Source of the DNA: Gordonia spumicola
Lineage (GTDB): Bacteria; Actinomycetota; Actinomycetes; Mycobacteriales; Mycobacteriaceae
Length of the DNA: 64,000 nucleotides
Assembly: GCF_009932475.1 (NCBI RefSeq)
Contig: NZ_BJOV01000002.1
Span: forward strand, 682,001 to 746,000
Reading direction: 5' to 3'
Numbering within the stretch: position 1 is the stretch's first letter; each line of letters begins with the position of its first letter. Below the pieces are notes generated by a model. That model saw nothing but the letters and a program-made list of their open reading frames with translations, ran no database searches and was not told the origin of the DNA. A program made the position numbers and the translations under genes. Positions 30,789 through 42,737 of this stretch are shown piece after piece.

Positions 30789-30802
30789 GTTTCCCGTGAA
30801 AC
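30789..30802. promoter_or_regulatory. parS-like site (one mismatch) upstream of sigM
   Basis: GTTTCCCGTGAAAC differs from the perfect parS by one central base. It sits in the divergent gap between sigM and the GRAM-like gene, at the far end of the cluster. Confidence 0.65.
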
Positions 30803-30907
30803 TGTGGACAACCAGGGGTGCGGTTCACAACGTGGTGGGCCGAACGGCCGAACGGGGCTGATCCGCCGGGGGCGGGACACGGGGCGAGCGGCCGATATCC
30901 TCGACCC

Positions 30908-31225
30908 ATGACGGACGACAAGCCCCTCGCCACCTGGACGGCCGCACGATCGATGGATCGGATCGCGGTACCGGGTCAGCTCCAGCTGACGAAGACGCAC
31001 ATCGTGTTCGAACCCAAGGGCAAGCGTGCTCAGGGCGCAAGGTTCTCGGTGGCGCACAAGTTCGTCGCGGGGGTGGGCACGGCGCCCGGCACCGGCCGGC
31101 TCCTCAGCGGTGGCAAGCGGGAGCGACTGTGCCTCACCCTCGGCGACGGGTCGGAGTGGCTCTTCGTGATCGCCGATCTGGAGTCGGCCGCCGCGCGGAT
31201 TCGCGAGGTCCTCACGAAGGAGTAG
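30908..31225 (+). CDS. Small conserved protein, GRAM/PH-like
   Basis: A 105-residue protein with a beta-rich pattern (PGQLQLTKTHIVFEPKGKRAQGARFSVAHKFVAGVGT, then RERLCLTLGDGSEWLFVIADLESAAARIREVL) typical of GRAM/PH-like domains that bind lipids or mediate contacts. It lacks signal and membrane segments. It is divergent from sigM and convergent with the TetR gene, four bases from its stop. The assignment is by pattern, and function is unknown. Confidence 0.55.
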   Translation: MTDDKPLATWTAARSMDRIAVPGQLQLTKTHIVFEPKGKRAQGARFSVAHKFVAGVGTAPGTGRLLSGGKRERLCLTLGDGSEWLFVIADLESAAARIREVLTKE

Positions 31226-31228
31226 GAC

Positions 31229-31879
31229 TCAGAACACGCGGTCGTAGGTGGCGATGAACATGTCGGTGACTACGGCGTGGATGGCCTCCACGTCGAAGAG
31301 TTCGGGACCGACGTCCGGCCCGATGGGCGACGACATCGCTGTCTGCCAGTCGACGAGCAGCTGAGTGAGTGCGCCGACGAGGCCGATGGAAGCGAGACGC
31401 TGGTGCGAGGTCGGCTCGGAGTCGCCCACGGCGAGGCCGACGATGAGTGCGGCCCACTCGTGGATCGCGGTCAGGCGCAGCTTCTCGAGGTCGGGGCACA
31501 CGCCGACCACTTCGATCATCATCACGCGTGCACGGCGCGGATCGTCCGACAGACAGTGGATCATCGCGCCCAACGCATCGGTCGTGAGACGCGGGATGAG
31601 TTCGGCCGGGATCGCTCCCCCGGTGATGCCCGCCTCGGTGAAGACCGCGGCAGCGGCGGTGACGGTCGCCTCGCGAGCCGTGTCGACGCACCGCGTGTAC
31701 ACGGCTCCGAGCAGAGCCGCGCGGTCGGGGAACGACTCGTAGAAATAGCGTTGCGTCAAGCCGGCGAGATCGCAGATGCGCTTCACGGAGACGTTCGGAT
31801 AGCCCTGTGTCCCAAAGAGTTCCAGTCCGGCGGCGATCAACGCCTCCCTGCGTTGGACAAGTCTGTCCTCCGCGGTCAT
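31229..31879 (-). CDS. TetR-family transcriptional regulator
   Basis: A 216-residue repressor-type protein. The N-terminal helix-turn-helix is clear (LIAAGLELFGTQGYPNVSVKRICDLAGLTQRYFYESFPDRAALLGAVY), followed by an all-helical ligand-binding domain. I chose the ATG at 31877–31879. It is divergent from the fatty-acid-hydroxylase-like gene (106-bp gap) and most likely controls it. The ligand is unknown. Confidence 0.85.
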   Translation of the reverse strand: MTAEDRLVQRREALIAAGLELFGTQGYPNVSVKRICDLAGLTQRYFYESFPDRAALLGAVYTRCVDTAREATVTAAAAVFTEAGITGGAIPAELIPRLTTDALGAMIHCLSDDPRRARVMMIEVVGVCPDLEKLRLTAIHEWAALIVGLAVGDSEPTSHQRLASIGLVGALTQLLVDWQTAMSSPIGPDVGPELFDVEAIHAVVTDMFIATYDRVF

Positions 31880-31984
31880 GCCCCGTACGTACGTCCGCCG
31901 ACCCTGTTGCTCACCGTGATCATGGTAGGCCACGACCACCGAGACCCTGGACGAGCACAATCTGACTCGCTATCGTTTCAGATC

Positions 31985-32866
31985 ATGTGGAACGCTCTGC
32001 CCGACGCCATGCGCGACCCGACCGTGCTCGCCATCCCGTTCTTCGTGCTCATGGTCGGTCTCGAACTCTTCGCGGCGGCGAAGGTCAAGGACGACGACGG
32101 TCGTCCGGGACCGGGCGCCTACGCGTCACGTGACACTCGGGCGTCGCTGCTCATGGGACTCGTGTCCATCGGCACGTCGGCCGTCGGCAAGTTCGTCGCC
32201 CTCTTCGCGTATGCGGCGTTGTTCTCTTATGTGGCGCCGTGGCATCTGCCGATCGACGCCTGGTACACCTGGGTGATCGGCTTCGTCGCCGTCGACTTCG
32301 TCTACTACTGGCAACATCGCATAGCCCATCGCGTCCGCCTAGTCTGGGCGACGCATCAGGCACACCACTCCAGCGAGTACTACAATTTCGCGACGGCACT
32401 CCGCCAGAAGTGGAACCCGGCGATGAACCTCATCATGTGGCTTCCCCTGCCCGCGCTCGGCATCCCGCCCGCCGTCGTCTTCGGCTCGTACTCGCTGAAC
32501 CTGATCTACCAGTTCTGGGTGCACACCGAGCACATCGACCGCATGTGGCGTCCCTTCGAGTACGTCATGAACACGCCCTCGCATCACCGCGTCCATCACG
32601 GCAGTGACGCCGAATACCTCGATCGCAACTACGGCGGCGTGTTCATCGTCTTCGACCGGATGTTCGGATCATTCCAGCCCGAACTGCACCGGCCCCACTA
32701 CGGACTGACCACACCGGTCGGCACCTACAACATCTGGACCCTGCAGACGCACGAGTACGTCGGCATCGCCCGAGACGTCCGGTCGGCGCCGACCCTGAGG
32801 GACAAGATCGGCTACGTCTTCGGTCCGCCCGGGTGGAGCCCGGTCAGCGAAGCGTCACGCGGCTGA
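31985..32866 (+). CDS. Sterol desaturase / fatty acid hydroxylase family membrane enzyme
   Basis: A 293-residue di-iron membrane enzyme with the histidine-box pattern: HRIAH (about residues 117–121), HQAHHS (about 127–132) and HHRVHH (about 199–204). Membrane helices cover about residues 10–32, 55–80 and 90–112, and two more follow the second box. Family members oxidise lipids such as fatty acids, sterols or carotenoids, using O2. The last 23 bp overlap the convergent murJ gene. The divergent TetR gene probably regulates it. The substrate cannot be told. Confidence 0.8.
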   Translation: MWNALPDAMRDPTVLAIPFFVLMVGLELFAAAKVKDDDGRPGPGAYASRDTRASLLMGLVSIGTSAVGKFVALFAYAALFSYVAPWHLPIDAWYTWVIGFVAVDFVYYWQHRIAHRVRLVWATHQAHHSSEYYNFATALRQKWNPAMNLIMWLPLPALGIPPAVVFGSYSLNLIYQFWVHTEHIDRMWRPFEYVMNTPSHHRVHHGSDAEYLDRNYGGVFIVFDRMFGSFQPELHRPHYGLTTPVGTYNIWTLQTHEYVGIARDVRSAPTLRDKIGYVFGPPGWSPVSEASRG

Positions 32867-35800
32867 TCACGGCCTGATATCCGCCGTTCGGTCCCTCCGG
32901 GAGCGACGTGATCCAGAGGACGAAGTAGCGCGCCTCCCCGGCCGCCGGGGTCTTCAGCGTGACCTTCTTGCCCTTCACCGATCCGTTGCCGACCTCGGTG
33001 GTCGCGTCGAGGGATGTCGGACGAGCGTCGGCGGTACGCAGCTCGACCGTGAATCCCGGCGTCGTCGTCTCGACGGTGACGGAGGTGACGGAGGCCGGAG
33101 CCTTCAGCTGGAACAGCAGACCGAGGCCGGGTTTGAGGCCGCCGAACTTGGGCGTGCCCTGGTAGGCGTCGGTCTTCCACGCCGGCGACGCGCCGGACAG
33201 CACGTTCGCGACGTTCTTCGACGAATCGGGGTCGGGAGAGAAGTCGAGCACGGACACCCTCGCGACCGATGCGGGCGCCGTCGAACCGGGTCCGGAGGGT
33301 GCACTGGTCGACGACTCGGGCAGGAACGAGTCGATGTCGTTCTGATCGTCCGCGGTGCCGAACATGTTGGTGGCGGTGACGATGATCGCGACGATCACGA
33401 ACAGGATGAACAGGCCGCCGCCCGCGAGGAGTGCGACGTTCCTCTTGCCGGCCTGCCCCTCTCCCATCAGACGTTCCTTACGAGTGCGGCTGATCGGTGC
33501 GACCGACACCGGCGGCTGCCTGCTCTCGACGCGCGGGAGGAGATCGGTCTGCAGGTCGACGACCGTCGCCTGATCGAGGACGTGCTGCACGGTGGCCGCG
33601 GTGCGGATACCGCGATCGCCCTCCAACGCGCGTGACGCGACGGCCGAGATCTCGAACGGAATGTCCTGCTTGGCCTGCATCGGAGCCAACGGCTGCCCCG
33701 GGTTTCGCGGATCGGGATCGGCCAGACGCATCCGACCGACGAGGCCACGCGCGAGAGCCGCGGTCGCAAGGTTCTTGCCGGTCTCGCCGTCGAGCGTCCA
33801 CCGGTTGAGCAGCAGGGCGTACAGGACCGCGCCGAGACCCCGGACGTCGGATGCGCGGTCGTCGTCCGGCAGGATCGCGGGGAACGCCAGCACGGCGTCG
33901 CCGTCGGAACTGATCCGGATGCGGTCCGGATGATCGATCGACAGAACCGCACCGGCGCGATGGGCCGCCTCGGCGCCCGCCGCGAGTGCTCGGACCGCGC
34001 GAGCGGCTCCGGTGGCCGACGGTGAGGTGGCGGCCACCTCGGCCAGCGTCGACCCGGAGATCCACTCGGTGACGACGATGCCGCCCGACGCGCTGCGGAC
34101 CACGTCCAACACTCGCGCGACGCCGGCGGTGTGCAGCTGTCCGAGTCTGCGCGTGCGCTGAAGGACGGCCTGCGGGCCCTCCTCGTGCGGGTCGCGGTCG
34201 CCGGGGTTGACCGGCGGGAAGTGTTGTTCGGGGTCGACGAATGTGAGGCCGACTTCGCGGTCGAGCCCGATGTCCTTGGCGCGCCAGAACGCCAGACCAC
34301 GCGTGCCGCCCTGCGGTTCGAGCAACCGGTAGCGACCGCCGGCCACGGCGGCGCCCGGAACCAGCTTGGGCCCGCGGGGAGCGTGCTCCGTGGCCTTCTG
34401 GATCATCGCGCGCGTCGGTTCCGACGACGGGCGACGGTCGTCGCCGGCATCCGGTGCAGACATCGGTGCGACTCCTTCCGCCTCGACTTCGCTCGACGGT
34501 TTCGAGATGGTGGACGGGCCACCGGGCTGCGACGGGCGCGGTCCCGCCGCGGAGCCGACGGGTCGGGACGACGGCGGACCAGCGGGTCGGACCGGACGGC
34601 CCGGTCGGATGACCGGGATGACGGTGGTCTCGCCCGCGGCGCCGCCCGAGTATGCGGAGTACTCCTGCCAGGTGGCCGTTCCGCGGTCGAAGCGCCGTCG
34701 GACGTCTACCTGGCCAGCGTACGGGAACGCCTCGTCCGACGAGATCCGCGGGAACTGGACGGTCATGGTGTGCGAATCGCGGTCGACCTGCTCGTCGGGC
34801 GCGGGTGCGAACCGCGGAACGAAGCGGCCGACGAGCCGCATCACGGCGTTGCTGATCGACACCATGTCGGGCAGTTTGAGCGCCGTCAGCATCAGGTAGA
34901 TGACGCCGAGGACGACGACGCCGGTGATCGCGAGATAGGCGACGGATCCGATCTTGCCCGCGTGCGTCGACATGCGGGTGAGTCCGGTGACCTCGGCGAT
35001 GCCCCACACGGCGCCGGCCGTCACCGCGGACACGCCGAGTGTGACAAGCGACGACCGAGCCACATCGGTCATCGACGCGCCGCCGAGGGTCTTCTTGAGG
35101 AGCAGGTGGCCGACGATCGCGCCGACGAGGTAGCCGAGGCCGTTCGAGAGCGACAGCCAGCGGACGACCAGCTCGGGGTCGTCGAACAGGACCGGCCCGA
35201 GGTACGAGGCCCCGACCTTGACGACCGTGATCCCGAAGACCATCGCGGTCGGTGTCCACGCGTCCTCCCTGGCGTAGAACACGCGCAGCTGGACGAGGGT
35301 CATCGCGTACGGGATCAGCGTGAACGCGCCCCACGACAGCACGGAGCCGAGCTGTGACGCGGTCTCCTGATTGAAGTCGCCGAAGTTGAAGACCGCCACG
35401 CCGATCGCGGGCCCGAAGAAGGTCATGAACGCGACGACCGGTACCAGCGAGATCATGGTGAGGCGCGTCGCGAGCGACATGTCGTCGACGACGGCGTCGG
35501 TGTCGTCCGCGGCGGCGTTGCGGGACAGTCGAGGCATGATCGCGGTCAAGATCGTCACGCCGAGCACGCCGTAGGGCAGCTGCAGCAGTTGCCAATGAGT
35601 GGCGTAGACGGAGATGCCCGATTCGGATGCGTGAGCGGCGATCCGGTAGGTGATCACCAGGCCGACCTGGAGCACCAGCACGTATCCGATGATCGCGACG
35701 GCCATGTTGCCGAAGCGGCGGAGGCGGGCGTCCAGACCCCAGCGGAGGCTCAGCGTGACGCCGGCCTTGCGCAGGTACGGCAGCAGGATCGTCGCCTGCA

Positions 35801-36449
35801 GCACCACGCCGAGGGTGGTGCCGAGGCCGAGCACCAGCAGCTTCGGGTTCGTGATGTCGATCGTCAGGGTTCCGGGCATGACGAAGAACAGGACGAGCGT
35901 GGTGATCTGGACGATGTTGTTCAACACCGGAGCCCAGGCGCCGGGTTTGAACATGCCCTTCATGTTCAGGATCGCGATGAACAGGGCCGACAGACCGTAG
36001 AACAGGATCTCCGGAAGCAGCAGATACGCGAGATTGGTGGTGAGGTCGCGGTCGACCTTGCCGCCGTCGCCGACGTTCAGCATGGTCAGCAGGGGCGCCG
36101 CGACCAACGCGACGAGCGTCGCCGCGCCGAGCACCGTCAGCGTGAGCGTGAAGATCCGGTTGATGAAGTCGACGCCGCCGTCCTCGTCCTCCGCCTCGGC
36201 GCGAACCAGGACGGGGATGACGATGGCGGTGAGGACGGCGCCGAGCACCACTTCGGCGATCATGTTGGGCAGCACGTAGGCGGCTTGGAAAGCCGAGGAG
36301 ATCGCCGGACCGAGCATCGCCAGCACGAGGACGGTGCGGATGAATCCGGTGATGCGACTGGTCAGCGTCGCGATCGCGATCGATCCGCCCGTCCGCATCA
36401 CACTCTCGTCGGAGGGTGTGTCGGCTTCTCGCTTCTGCTCGGTCGTCAT
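32844..36449 (-). CDS. murJ: MurJ lipid II flippase fused to a pseudokinase domain (MviN, Rv3910-type)
   Basis: A 1201-residue fusion. Residues ~20–540 are the 14-helix MurJ flippase (GSIAIATLTSRITGFIRTVLV at the start). After a Pro/Ser-rich linker, a protein-kinase-like domain covers about 700–930. It lacks the catalytic residues: the glycine loop reads EPQGGTRG, the VAxK position reads EVGLTF, the HRD position reads SIDHPDR, and DFG is missing. A single membrane segment (about 1003–1030) leads to an extracytoplasmic domain. In mycobacteria this pseudokinase is phosphorylated by PknB and recruits FhaA to control lipid II export. The end overlaps the convergent hydroxylase gene; the start overlaps DUF6049 by 4 bp. 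Confidence 0.93.
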   Translation of the reverse strand: MTTEQKREADTPSDESVMRTGGSIAIATLTSRITGFIRTVLVLAMLGPAISSAFQAAYVLPNMIAEVVLGAVLTAIVIPVLVRAEAEDEDGGVDFINRIFTLTLTVLGAATLVALVAAPLLTMLNVGDGGKVDRDLTTNLAYLLLPEILFYGLSALFIAILNMKGMFKPGAWAPVLNNIVQITTLVLFFVMPGTLTIDITNPKLLVLGLGTTLGVVLQATILLPYLRKAGVTLSLRWGLDARLRRFGNMAVAIIGYVLVLQVGLVITYRIAAHASESGISVYATHWQLLQLPYGVLGVTILTAIMPRLSRNAAADDTDAVVDDMSLATRLTMISLVPVVAFMTFFGPAIGVAVFNFGDFNQETASQLGSVLSWGAFTLIPYAMTLVQLRVFYAREDAWTPTAMVFGITVVKVGASYLGPVLFDDPELVVRWLSLSNGLGYLVGAIVGHLLLKKTLGGASMTDVARSSLVTLGVSAVTAGAVWGIAEVTGLTRMSTHAGKIGSVAYLAITGVVVLGVIYLMLTALKLPDMVSISNAVMRLVGRFVPRFAPAPDEQVDRDSHTMTVQFPRISSDEAFPYAGQVDVRRRFDRGTATWQEYSAYSGGAAGETTVIPVIRPGRPVRPAGPPSSRPVGSAAGPRPSQPGGPSTISKPSSEVEAEGVAPMSAPDAGDDRRPSSEPTRAMIQKATEHAPRGPKLVPGAAVAGGRYRLLEPQGGTRGLAFWRAKDIGLDREVGLTFVDPEQHFPPVNPGDRDPHEEGPQAVLQRTRRLGQLHTAGVARVLDVVRSASGGIVVTEWISGSTLAEVAATSPSATGAARAVRALAAGAEAAHRAGAVLSIDHPDRIRISSDGDAVLAFPAILPDDDRASDVRGLGAVLYALLLNRWTLDGETGKNLATAALARGLVGRMRLADPDPRNPGQPLAPMQAKQDIPFEISAVASRALEGDRGIRTAATVQHVLDQATVVDLQTDLLPRVESRQPPVSVAPISRTRKERLMGEGQAGKRNVALLAGGGLFILFVIVAIIVTATNMFGTADDQNDIDSFLPESSTSAPSGPGSTAPASVARVSVLDFSPDPDSSKNVANVLSGASPAWKTDAYQGTPKFGGLKPGLGLLFQLKAPASVTSVTVETTTPGFTVELRTADARPTSLDATTEVGNGSVKGKKVTLKTPAAGEARYFVLWITSLPEGPNGGYQAVISRVTLR

Positions 36450-38992
36450 GCACGCTCTCCGGGGTCGGGGTCTTCGCGCTCGGCGCCGTCGGCGACGACG
36501 CGCTCGGCCGCGCGTCGTTGCTGATAGCCGGCCGACGCGAGTTCACGTTCGTGCTCGTCGGGTTCGGGCCGATCCTCGTCGGCCGGGTCGGGTTCGCCGC
36601 GGAATCGATGCCACAGGCGTCGTGCGGTCAGCAGGATCAGGATGACTCCCGCCGCGATCGTGATGTAGAACAGCGGTTTGCCGTAGGCGTTCGCGTAGAT
36701 GGACAGGTCGACGGGACTGCTCAACGGAACGTCGTTGCTGGTCACGAGCGCGATTCGGACGGTGGCCGGCTGCGAGCTCGACGCGTGGGTCGGCAACTGC
36801 AGCTGACGGGTGCCCTGCGCCGGGATCTCGACGACGCCCATGTCGCCGACACTGATCTCGTCGGGCGCGGTGATGTCCAGTCGCACCTTGATCGGCAACG
36901 CGAGGTCGTTGCGGACGACGAGCAGCAGCGGACTGCGTTCGGAGGCCAGCGTGTATCGACCGCTCGGATCGAGCAGCGACACCGACTGCTGGACACGGGT
37001 CAGCGTCGCGTCGACGGCGGTGAGCCGCTGAGGCCGTTCCACTCGGGATATCCGCAGGTCGGGGCTCGACGGGGTCGACACCGCGCGCAGGATGTCCAGC
37101 CGCAGCGGGTCGAGGTAGTCGGTGGGGCTGAACGGCAGCTCGTGATCGTTGACGAACGAGTCCTCGAGCCTGTCGATGAGCCTGACCTCGCGCTGGATGT
37201 CCGTGAGGTCTTTCGCGGCGACCGGGTGTCCGCGCGAGGTGATCTCGGAGACGTCGCCGGGGGCGATGAGGTCGGCCCGGCTGTGCGCGTTCGGGAGGTC
37301 GGTGACGACGTCGGTCAGGGGGACCGCGGTCGCGGCGCCCGACGCCACGAGGAGGCCCGCGGTGTCGAGGAGGGAGCGGGCGTCGGCCGGTGTCGGCGAC
37401 CAGTACGTCGGAGGCATGGTGAACGCGCTGCGGCCGGTGACGGCGGTGACCCTGGCGGCGGGGTCGGTGGTCGGCTCGGGCAGGTCGAGCATCGGCAGCG
37501 CGAGGGACGCGGCGGCCGTCTGCCTGCGAGAGACCTCCGATTCGCCGGAGGTGTCCACGCGTTGCCACGCCGGGATGAACGACGGCGTCGTCACGTTCGG
37601 GCCGACGGCTCCGAGTGCCGCGCTGACCCCGGCGTCGTAGGTCTGGAGCGGGATTCGCCCGGAGACGTAGCGGCCGACCGCCGACGAGCCCGTGCGCGGT
37701 CGATCGCCGACGTCGACGGACGTCGAGACCACGGCGGCGCCGCCGGAGCCGTCGAGACCGGTCAGCAGGTCGCGGGCGTCGTCGCTGAGCGTCCCCACGG
37801 CGGGGAGGGTCAGGCCACGCACCGTCTTGACGCCGAGGATGTCGTCGACGGTGTCGTAGGCGCCGCTGATCGCGGCGTCGGTGAGGTCGGCGTTGCCGAT
37901 GCGATGGAGCGAGTCGAGTCCCGCCTGGGCGTACGGGAGGGCCGTCACGCACATCGACGACGCGACGTGAGTGAGACGCTGCAGCCACGACTTGGCTGCG
38001 GCCGCGCCGGTCCCGTCCCGGGTGGACGCGGCGGGGTCGCTCGGATTGTCGGAGACGACGTAACCGGACGCCATGCCCTGCACGGTGACCAGCAGGTCGG
38101 GGTCGACGGCGATGCAGATCGCCGACCGCACCCTGGCGTCGGGCGATGTGTTCTTCGGGTCGCCGTCGGTGACGCCCGCGACCGTCTCCAGCGCCTGCAG
38201 CGACTGGCCGAGACGGCCGGTCGGCTCCAGCGACTCGGCCATCGCGTCGCTGGTCAGGCGCATGTCGGCGGTGTCGCCGCCCAGGGTGCCCGCCGCCTGC
38301 TGCGGCGGCGATGCGAGCGGCCACACGAACGTGAAGGCCGCGGGCAACGAGTCGTCGGCCGCGACCGAACCGTCACGGCCGAGGAGCGGATCGGCGTCCG
38401 ATCCCGATCCGGGCTCGGTCCACTGCTCGGCCCGCGCCTTGTCCGCGGGCAGCGACAGCACGGGCAGGAGCGTGCGCGAGTCGGCGATGCGCGCCTGGCC
38501 GCCGTAGTCCGGGGTGCCGTTCACGTTCACCAGCAGTGGGTAGACGCCCGCCTTGTCGATCCGGAGTCCGTCGTTCGACAGGGGCGCCGACACCGTGAAG
38601 TCGGCGCTCTGGTGCGGCCGCAGCTCCTTCGCGACGTCGGTGAACGGCGCCGCGGTGTCGTAGACGGACGCGTCCGCGTCGAGCACGGTTCGCACGTCGG
38701 GCGACGAGACGGCCGTCGATCGTTGGAGTCGGACGATGACGTCGCGGATCGGGCGGTCGAACGTGTTGGTGACGCGACCGCGCACGGTGACCGTGTTCCC
38801 CGTGCTCCCGGTGACAGTCGACGGTGTGACCTCGGTCAGGGACAGGCTGGCGTACTGCGTGTCAGCGTCCTCCGAAGGCGCCGACGACGCCGGTCCCGTG
38901 CCGCACGTGGACAGCACGAAACCTACGATGAGGAACAGAGCAGCACCGAACGCGGTCGGTCGGGCACCCGTCCGGGCGCGGCTACGAGTCAC
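36446..38992 (-). CDS. DUF6049 membrane-anchored exported protein (Rv3909-type)
   Basis: An 848-residue protein starting at a GTG (38992) that overlaps the NUDIX stop by 11 bp. A longer start at 39091 would add 33 basic residues inside the NUDIX gene. The N-terminus has a signal-like segment ([17 protein letters not shown]). A large extracytoplasmic part follows and a C-terminal membrane helix ([21 protein letters not shown]) with an acidic tail. The gene is conserved next to murJ in mycobacteria and relatives. It is probably a cell-envelope factor; its biochemical function is unknown. Confidence 0.8.
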   Translation of the reverse strand: MTRSRARTGARPTAFGAALFLIVGFVLSTCGTGPASSAPSEDADTQYASLSLTEVTPSTVTGSTGNTVTVRGRVTNTFDRPIRDVIVRLQRSTAVSSPDVRTVLDADASVYDTAAPFTDVAKELRPHQSADFTVSAPLSNDGLRIDKAGVYPLLVNVNGTPDYGGQARIADSRTLLPVLSLPADKARAEQWTEPGSGSDADPLLGRDGSVAADDSLPAAFTFVWPLASPPQQAAGTLGGDTADMRLTSDAMAESLEPTGRLGQSLQALETVAGVTDGDPKNTSPDARVRSAICIAVDPDLLVTVQGMASGYVVSDNPSDPAASTRDGTGAAAAKSWLQRLTHVASSMCVTALPYAQAGLDSLHRIGNADLTDAAISGAYDTVDDILGVKTVRGLTLPAVGTLSDDARDLLTGLDGSGGAAVVSTSVDVGDRPRTGSSAVGRYVSGRIPLQTYDAGVSAALGAVGPNVTTPSFIPAWQRVDTSGESEVSRRQTAAASLALPMLDLPEPTTDPAARVTAVTGRSAFTMPPTYWSPTPADARSLLDTAGLLVASGAATAVPLTDVVTDLPNAHSRADLIAPGDVSEITSRGHPVAAKDLTDIQREVRLIDRLEDSFVNDHELPFSPTDYLDPLRLDILRAVSTPSSPDLRISRVERPQRLTAVDATLTRVQQSVSLLDPSGRYTLASERSPLLLVVRNDLALPIKVRLDITAPDEISVGDMGVVEIPAQGTRQLQLPTHASSSQPATVRIALVTSNDVPLSSPVDLSIYANAYGKPLFYITIAAGVILILLTARRLWHRFRGEPDPADEDRPEPDEHERELASAGYQQRRAAERVVADGAEREDPDPGERA

Positions 38993-39956
38993 CGTTGGCC
39001 GGTCGCCGCGGTCGCCGCCTGCGCCGCCGGGCTTTGACCGGGGGCGGCGGTTCGTTGCGGCGTTCGTTGCGGGCGGCTGCGGCTTTCTCATAGTCGTTCG
39101 GCTCGGTACGGATGCAGGAGGCCTCCGACTGAGCCAACCGGCTGGGGTCGCTGCGGAGATCGGCGATCACCGATTCGGCCATCCGTGCGAGACGTCGCTC
39201 GTCAGAGTACGTGAGCTTGCGGGGCAGTTCGCTCAACGGGACCCAGGCCACCTCGCTGACCTCGTAGTCGTCGTCGGACAGCTCGCCGCCGGTGAACCGG
39301 AGGAGATAGTGGTGCACGGTCTTGTGGATCCGGCGGCCCTCGCTGACGAACCAGTAGTCGATCTTGCCGAGGGGCGCGACGACGGTCCCGGAGATGCCGG
39401 TCTCCTCGGCGACCTCGCGCATCGCCGTCTGCTCGGCGGTCTCACCGGTCTCGATGTGGCCCTTGGGCAGCGACCACATGGTGCGGCCCCGTCGATCGAC
39501 TCGGCCGATGAGAGCGGCGGTCATATCGTCGAACGGTGCGTCGAGGTCGGCCAGGACGAGGCCGCCGGCCGAGGTCTCGCGCACGGTCCGGAGCTTCGGC
39601 TGCGGCTCGGCTTCCGCGGTGCGGCGTCCGCCGCGACGTTTGGTGCGGGGCATCGACGCGGGCGAGTTCTTGTTGCCGCCGGCGGCGGGCGGGTTGCCGT
39701 GACGGTTGCGGGCGGCGACGTCGGACGGCTTGGGAGCGCCCTCGCCCGCGGCCTTCTCGGCGGTCGGAGCCTCGTCTGCCTTGGCGTTGTCGGCGGTGCG
39801 GCCCGGTCGACGTCCGCGACGGCGACGTCCGCGACGGTTGCGGCGATTGCGCTGGGACGGTTCCGGACCGTTCCCGGACGCCTTCTCCGCGGCACCACTG
39901 CCCGACGGAGCGTCGGAGGCGACGTCCGTATGGTGCAGTGATGGTTCGGCAGACAC
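38982..39956 (-). CDS. NUDIX hydrolase (MutT4-type)
   Basis: A 324-residue protein. The first ~125 residues are a basic, Arg/Ala/Pro-rich low-complexity region. The NUDIX domain follows with the full signature [23 protein letters not shown] (Gx5Ex7REUxEExGU). The C-terminus is again Arg/Pro-rich. It would hydrolyse a nucleoside diphosphate linked to another group; mycobacterial Rv3908 (mutT4) sits at the same place. The start lies 88 bp from the divergent pcnA start. The basic tails suggest nucleic-acid contact (inference). Confidence 0.85.
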   Translation of the reverse strand: MSAEPSLHHTDVASDAPSGSGAAEKASGNGPEPSQRNRRNRRGRRRRGRRPGRTADNAKADEAPTAEKAAGEGAPKPSDVAARNRHGNPPAAGGNKNSPASMPRTKRRGGRRTAEAEPQPKLRTVRETSAGGLVLADLDAPFDDMTAALIGRVDRRGRTMWSLPKGHIETGETAEQTAMREVAEETGISGTVVAPLGKIDYWFVSEGRRIHKTVHHYLLRFTGGELSDDDYEVSEVAWVPLSELPRKLTYSDERRLARMAESVIADLRSDPSRLAQSEASCIRTEPNDYEKAAAARNERRNEPPPPVKARRRRRRPRRPANGDS

Positions 39957-40044
39957 ACTCCGATGCTAGCCGTTCGTTACCGTCTGTTAGCTATCCAAGG
40001 CTGACGTCGCGGGCGGCATGTCGCAGTCGGTAGTCTTGCATCCC

Positions 40045-41532
<1,488 letters not shown>

Positions 41533-41575
41533 ATTCAGTCGCCCCGATCGCCCGAACCGGTCCGAGGGTAGATTC

Positions 41576-42673
41576 GTGACCATGTACTGCAGCGAACTCG
41601 GGGAACAGTGGCATGCGGCTCGCGTGGAGCCGTCCCTCGCGCATCTGGACGCGGCGTCGGCCGGTCGGTCGTCTCACGCCACGATCGATGCGATCACCGC
41701 ACATCTGCACCGGGAGGCCGAACGCGGAGCGTACGTCGCGGCCGATGATCGCGCGGTCGATCTCGAGGCGAGTCGCGCGGTCCTGGCCTCGTTGATCGGC
41801 CACCGGCCCGAGGAGGTGTCGTACCGTGACAGCGCCCGCGCGGCCCTGCGTGGACTCCTCAACGGGTGGACGCTGCCGATGTCGCCGATAGTCTGGGTCG
41901 GAAAGAACGAGTTCGGTCCCAACCTCGCCGAATTCGAACGCCGTGACTTCGCGGTCCGGAGTCTCCCCGAGTCGGACGTGTACGGACACATTGACGTCGA
42001 CGCGCTCGAGAACATGCTGCAGTTCGAGCAGCCCGACTTCATCCACGTCTGCCACATCGGTTCGGCGAGCGGCGTGGTGCAGCCCGTGGAGCAGATCGTC
42101 GCCGTAGCGCACGACGCAGGCGTCCCCGTGGTCGTCGACATGGCGCAGTCGGTGGGTCACGTCCCCACGGTGACCGGGGCCGACGCCGTGTACGGCACCG
42201 CCCGCAAATGGCTCACGGGGCCGCGCGGCATCGGTTTCGTCGCCGTCCGCCCCGATGCGCGGGCGACTATCGACGTGTTCTTCTCGGAGTCGTTCATCGC
42301 GGGTCAGCTGGGCATCGGTCAGGCCGCGTCCGAGGTCGTCGAACTCGGTCCGGACAGGGTGTACTCCGAACTCGCGACGATCGGCCGGATCACCCGCGAA
42401 CGTCTGCACGGGATCGGCAGCTGGGAGGTCCTCGAACCTCTCGACGAACCGTCGGCGATGGTCACGCTCGCCCCGCCGCCCGGGTGGGGATCGTCCGATC
42501 TGCACGCCGCCAAGGCGCGCCTGCTGGAATCGGGGATCCTGGTGACCGCGGCCGACACGTGGCGGGCCCCGCTCGCGGGCGATCAGCCCGTCTTGCGGGT
42601 CACGCCGCATCTCGACGTGCGACGCGAACAGCTCGACGACCTCGCCAACGCCATCCGCACGATGGGCTACTGA
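41576..42673 (+). CDS. EgtE-like PLP-dependent lyase (class V aminotransferase fold)
   Basis: A 365-residue fold type I PLP enzyme. The Schiff-base lysine is K211 in TARKWLTGPRGIGF, with D188 and Q191 of VVVDMAQSVGH contacting the cofactor. The N-terminus (LAHLDAASAGRSSHATIDAITAHLHREAERGAYVAA) resembles EgtE, the lyase that ends ergothioneine biosynthesis from hercynylcysteine sulfoxide. No other egt genes are near, so the product may instead be another C–S lyase or aminotransferase. It starts 43 bp after pcnA and is probably in the same transcript. Confidence 0.7.
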   Translation: MTMYCSELGEQWHAARVEPSLAHLDAASAGRSSHATIDAITAHLHREAERGAYVAADDRAVDLEASRAVLASLIGHRPEEVSYRDSARAALRGLLNGWTLPMSPIVWVGKNEFGPNLAEFERRDFAVRSLPESDVYGHIDVDALENMLQFEQPDFIHVCHIGSASGVVQPVEQIVAVAHDAGVPVVVDMAQSVGHVPTVTGADAVYGTARKWLTGPRGIGFVAVRPDARATIDVFFSESFIAGQLGIGQAASEVVELGPDRVYSELATIGRITRERLHGIGSWEVLEPLDEPSAMVTLAPPPGWGSSDLHAAKARLLESGILVTAADTWRAPLAGDQPVLRVTPHLDVRREQLDDLANAIRTMGY

Positions 42674-42737
42674 GCCAGCTTTCGCCGACACGCCGCCGCC
42701 GACGGAACCCCACGCGCAGTTCGTGCGTCTAACGGGT

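Noticed and set aside
32124..32137. GTCACGTGAC-containing sequence as another parS
   Set aside because: Only the central TCACGTGA is kept and the outer bases differ in several places; inside the hydroxylase gene and far from the cluster.
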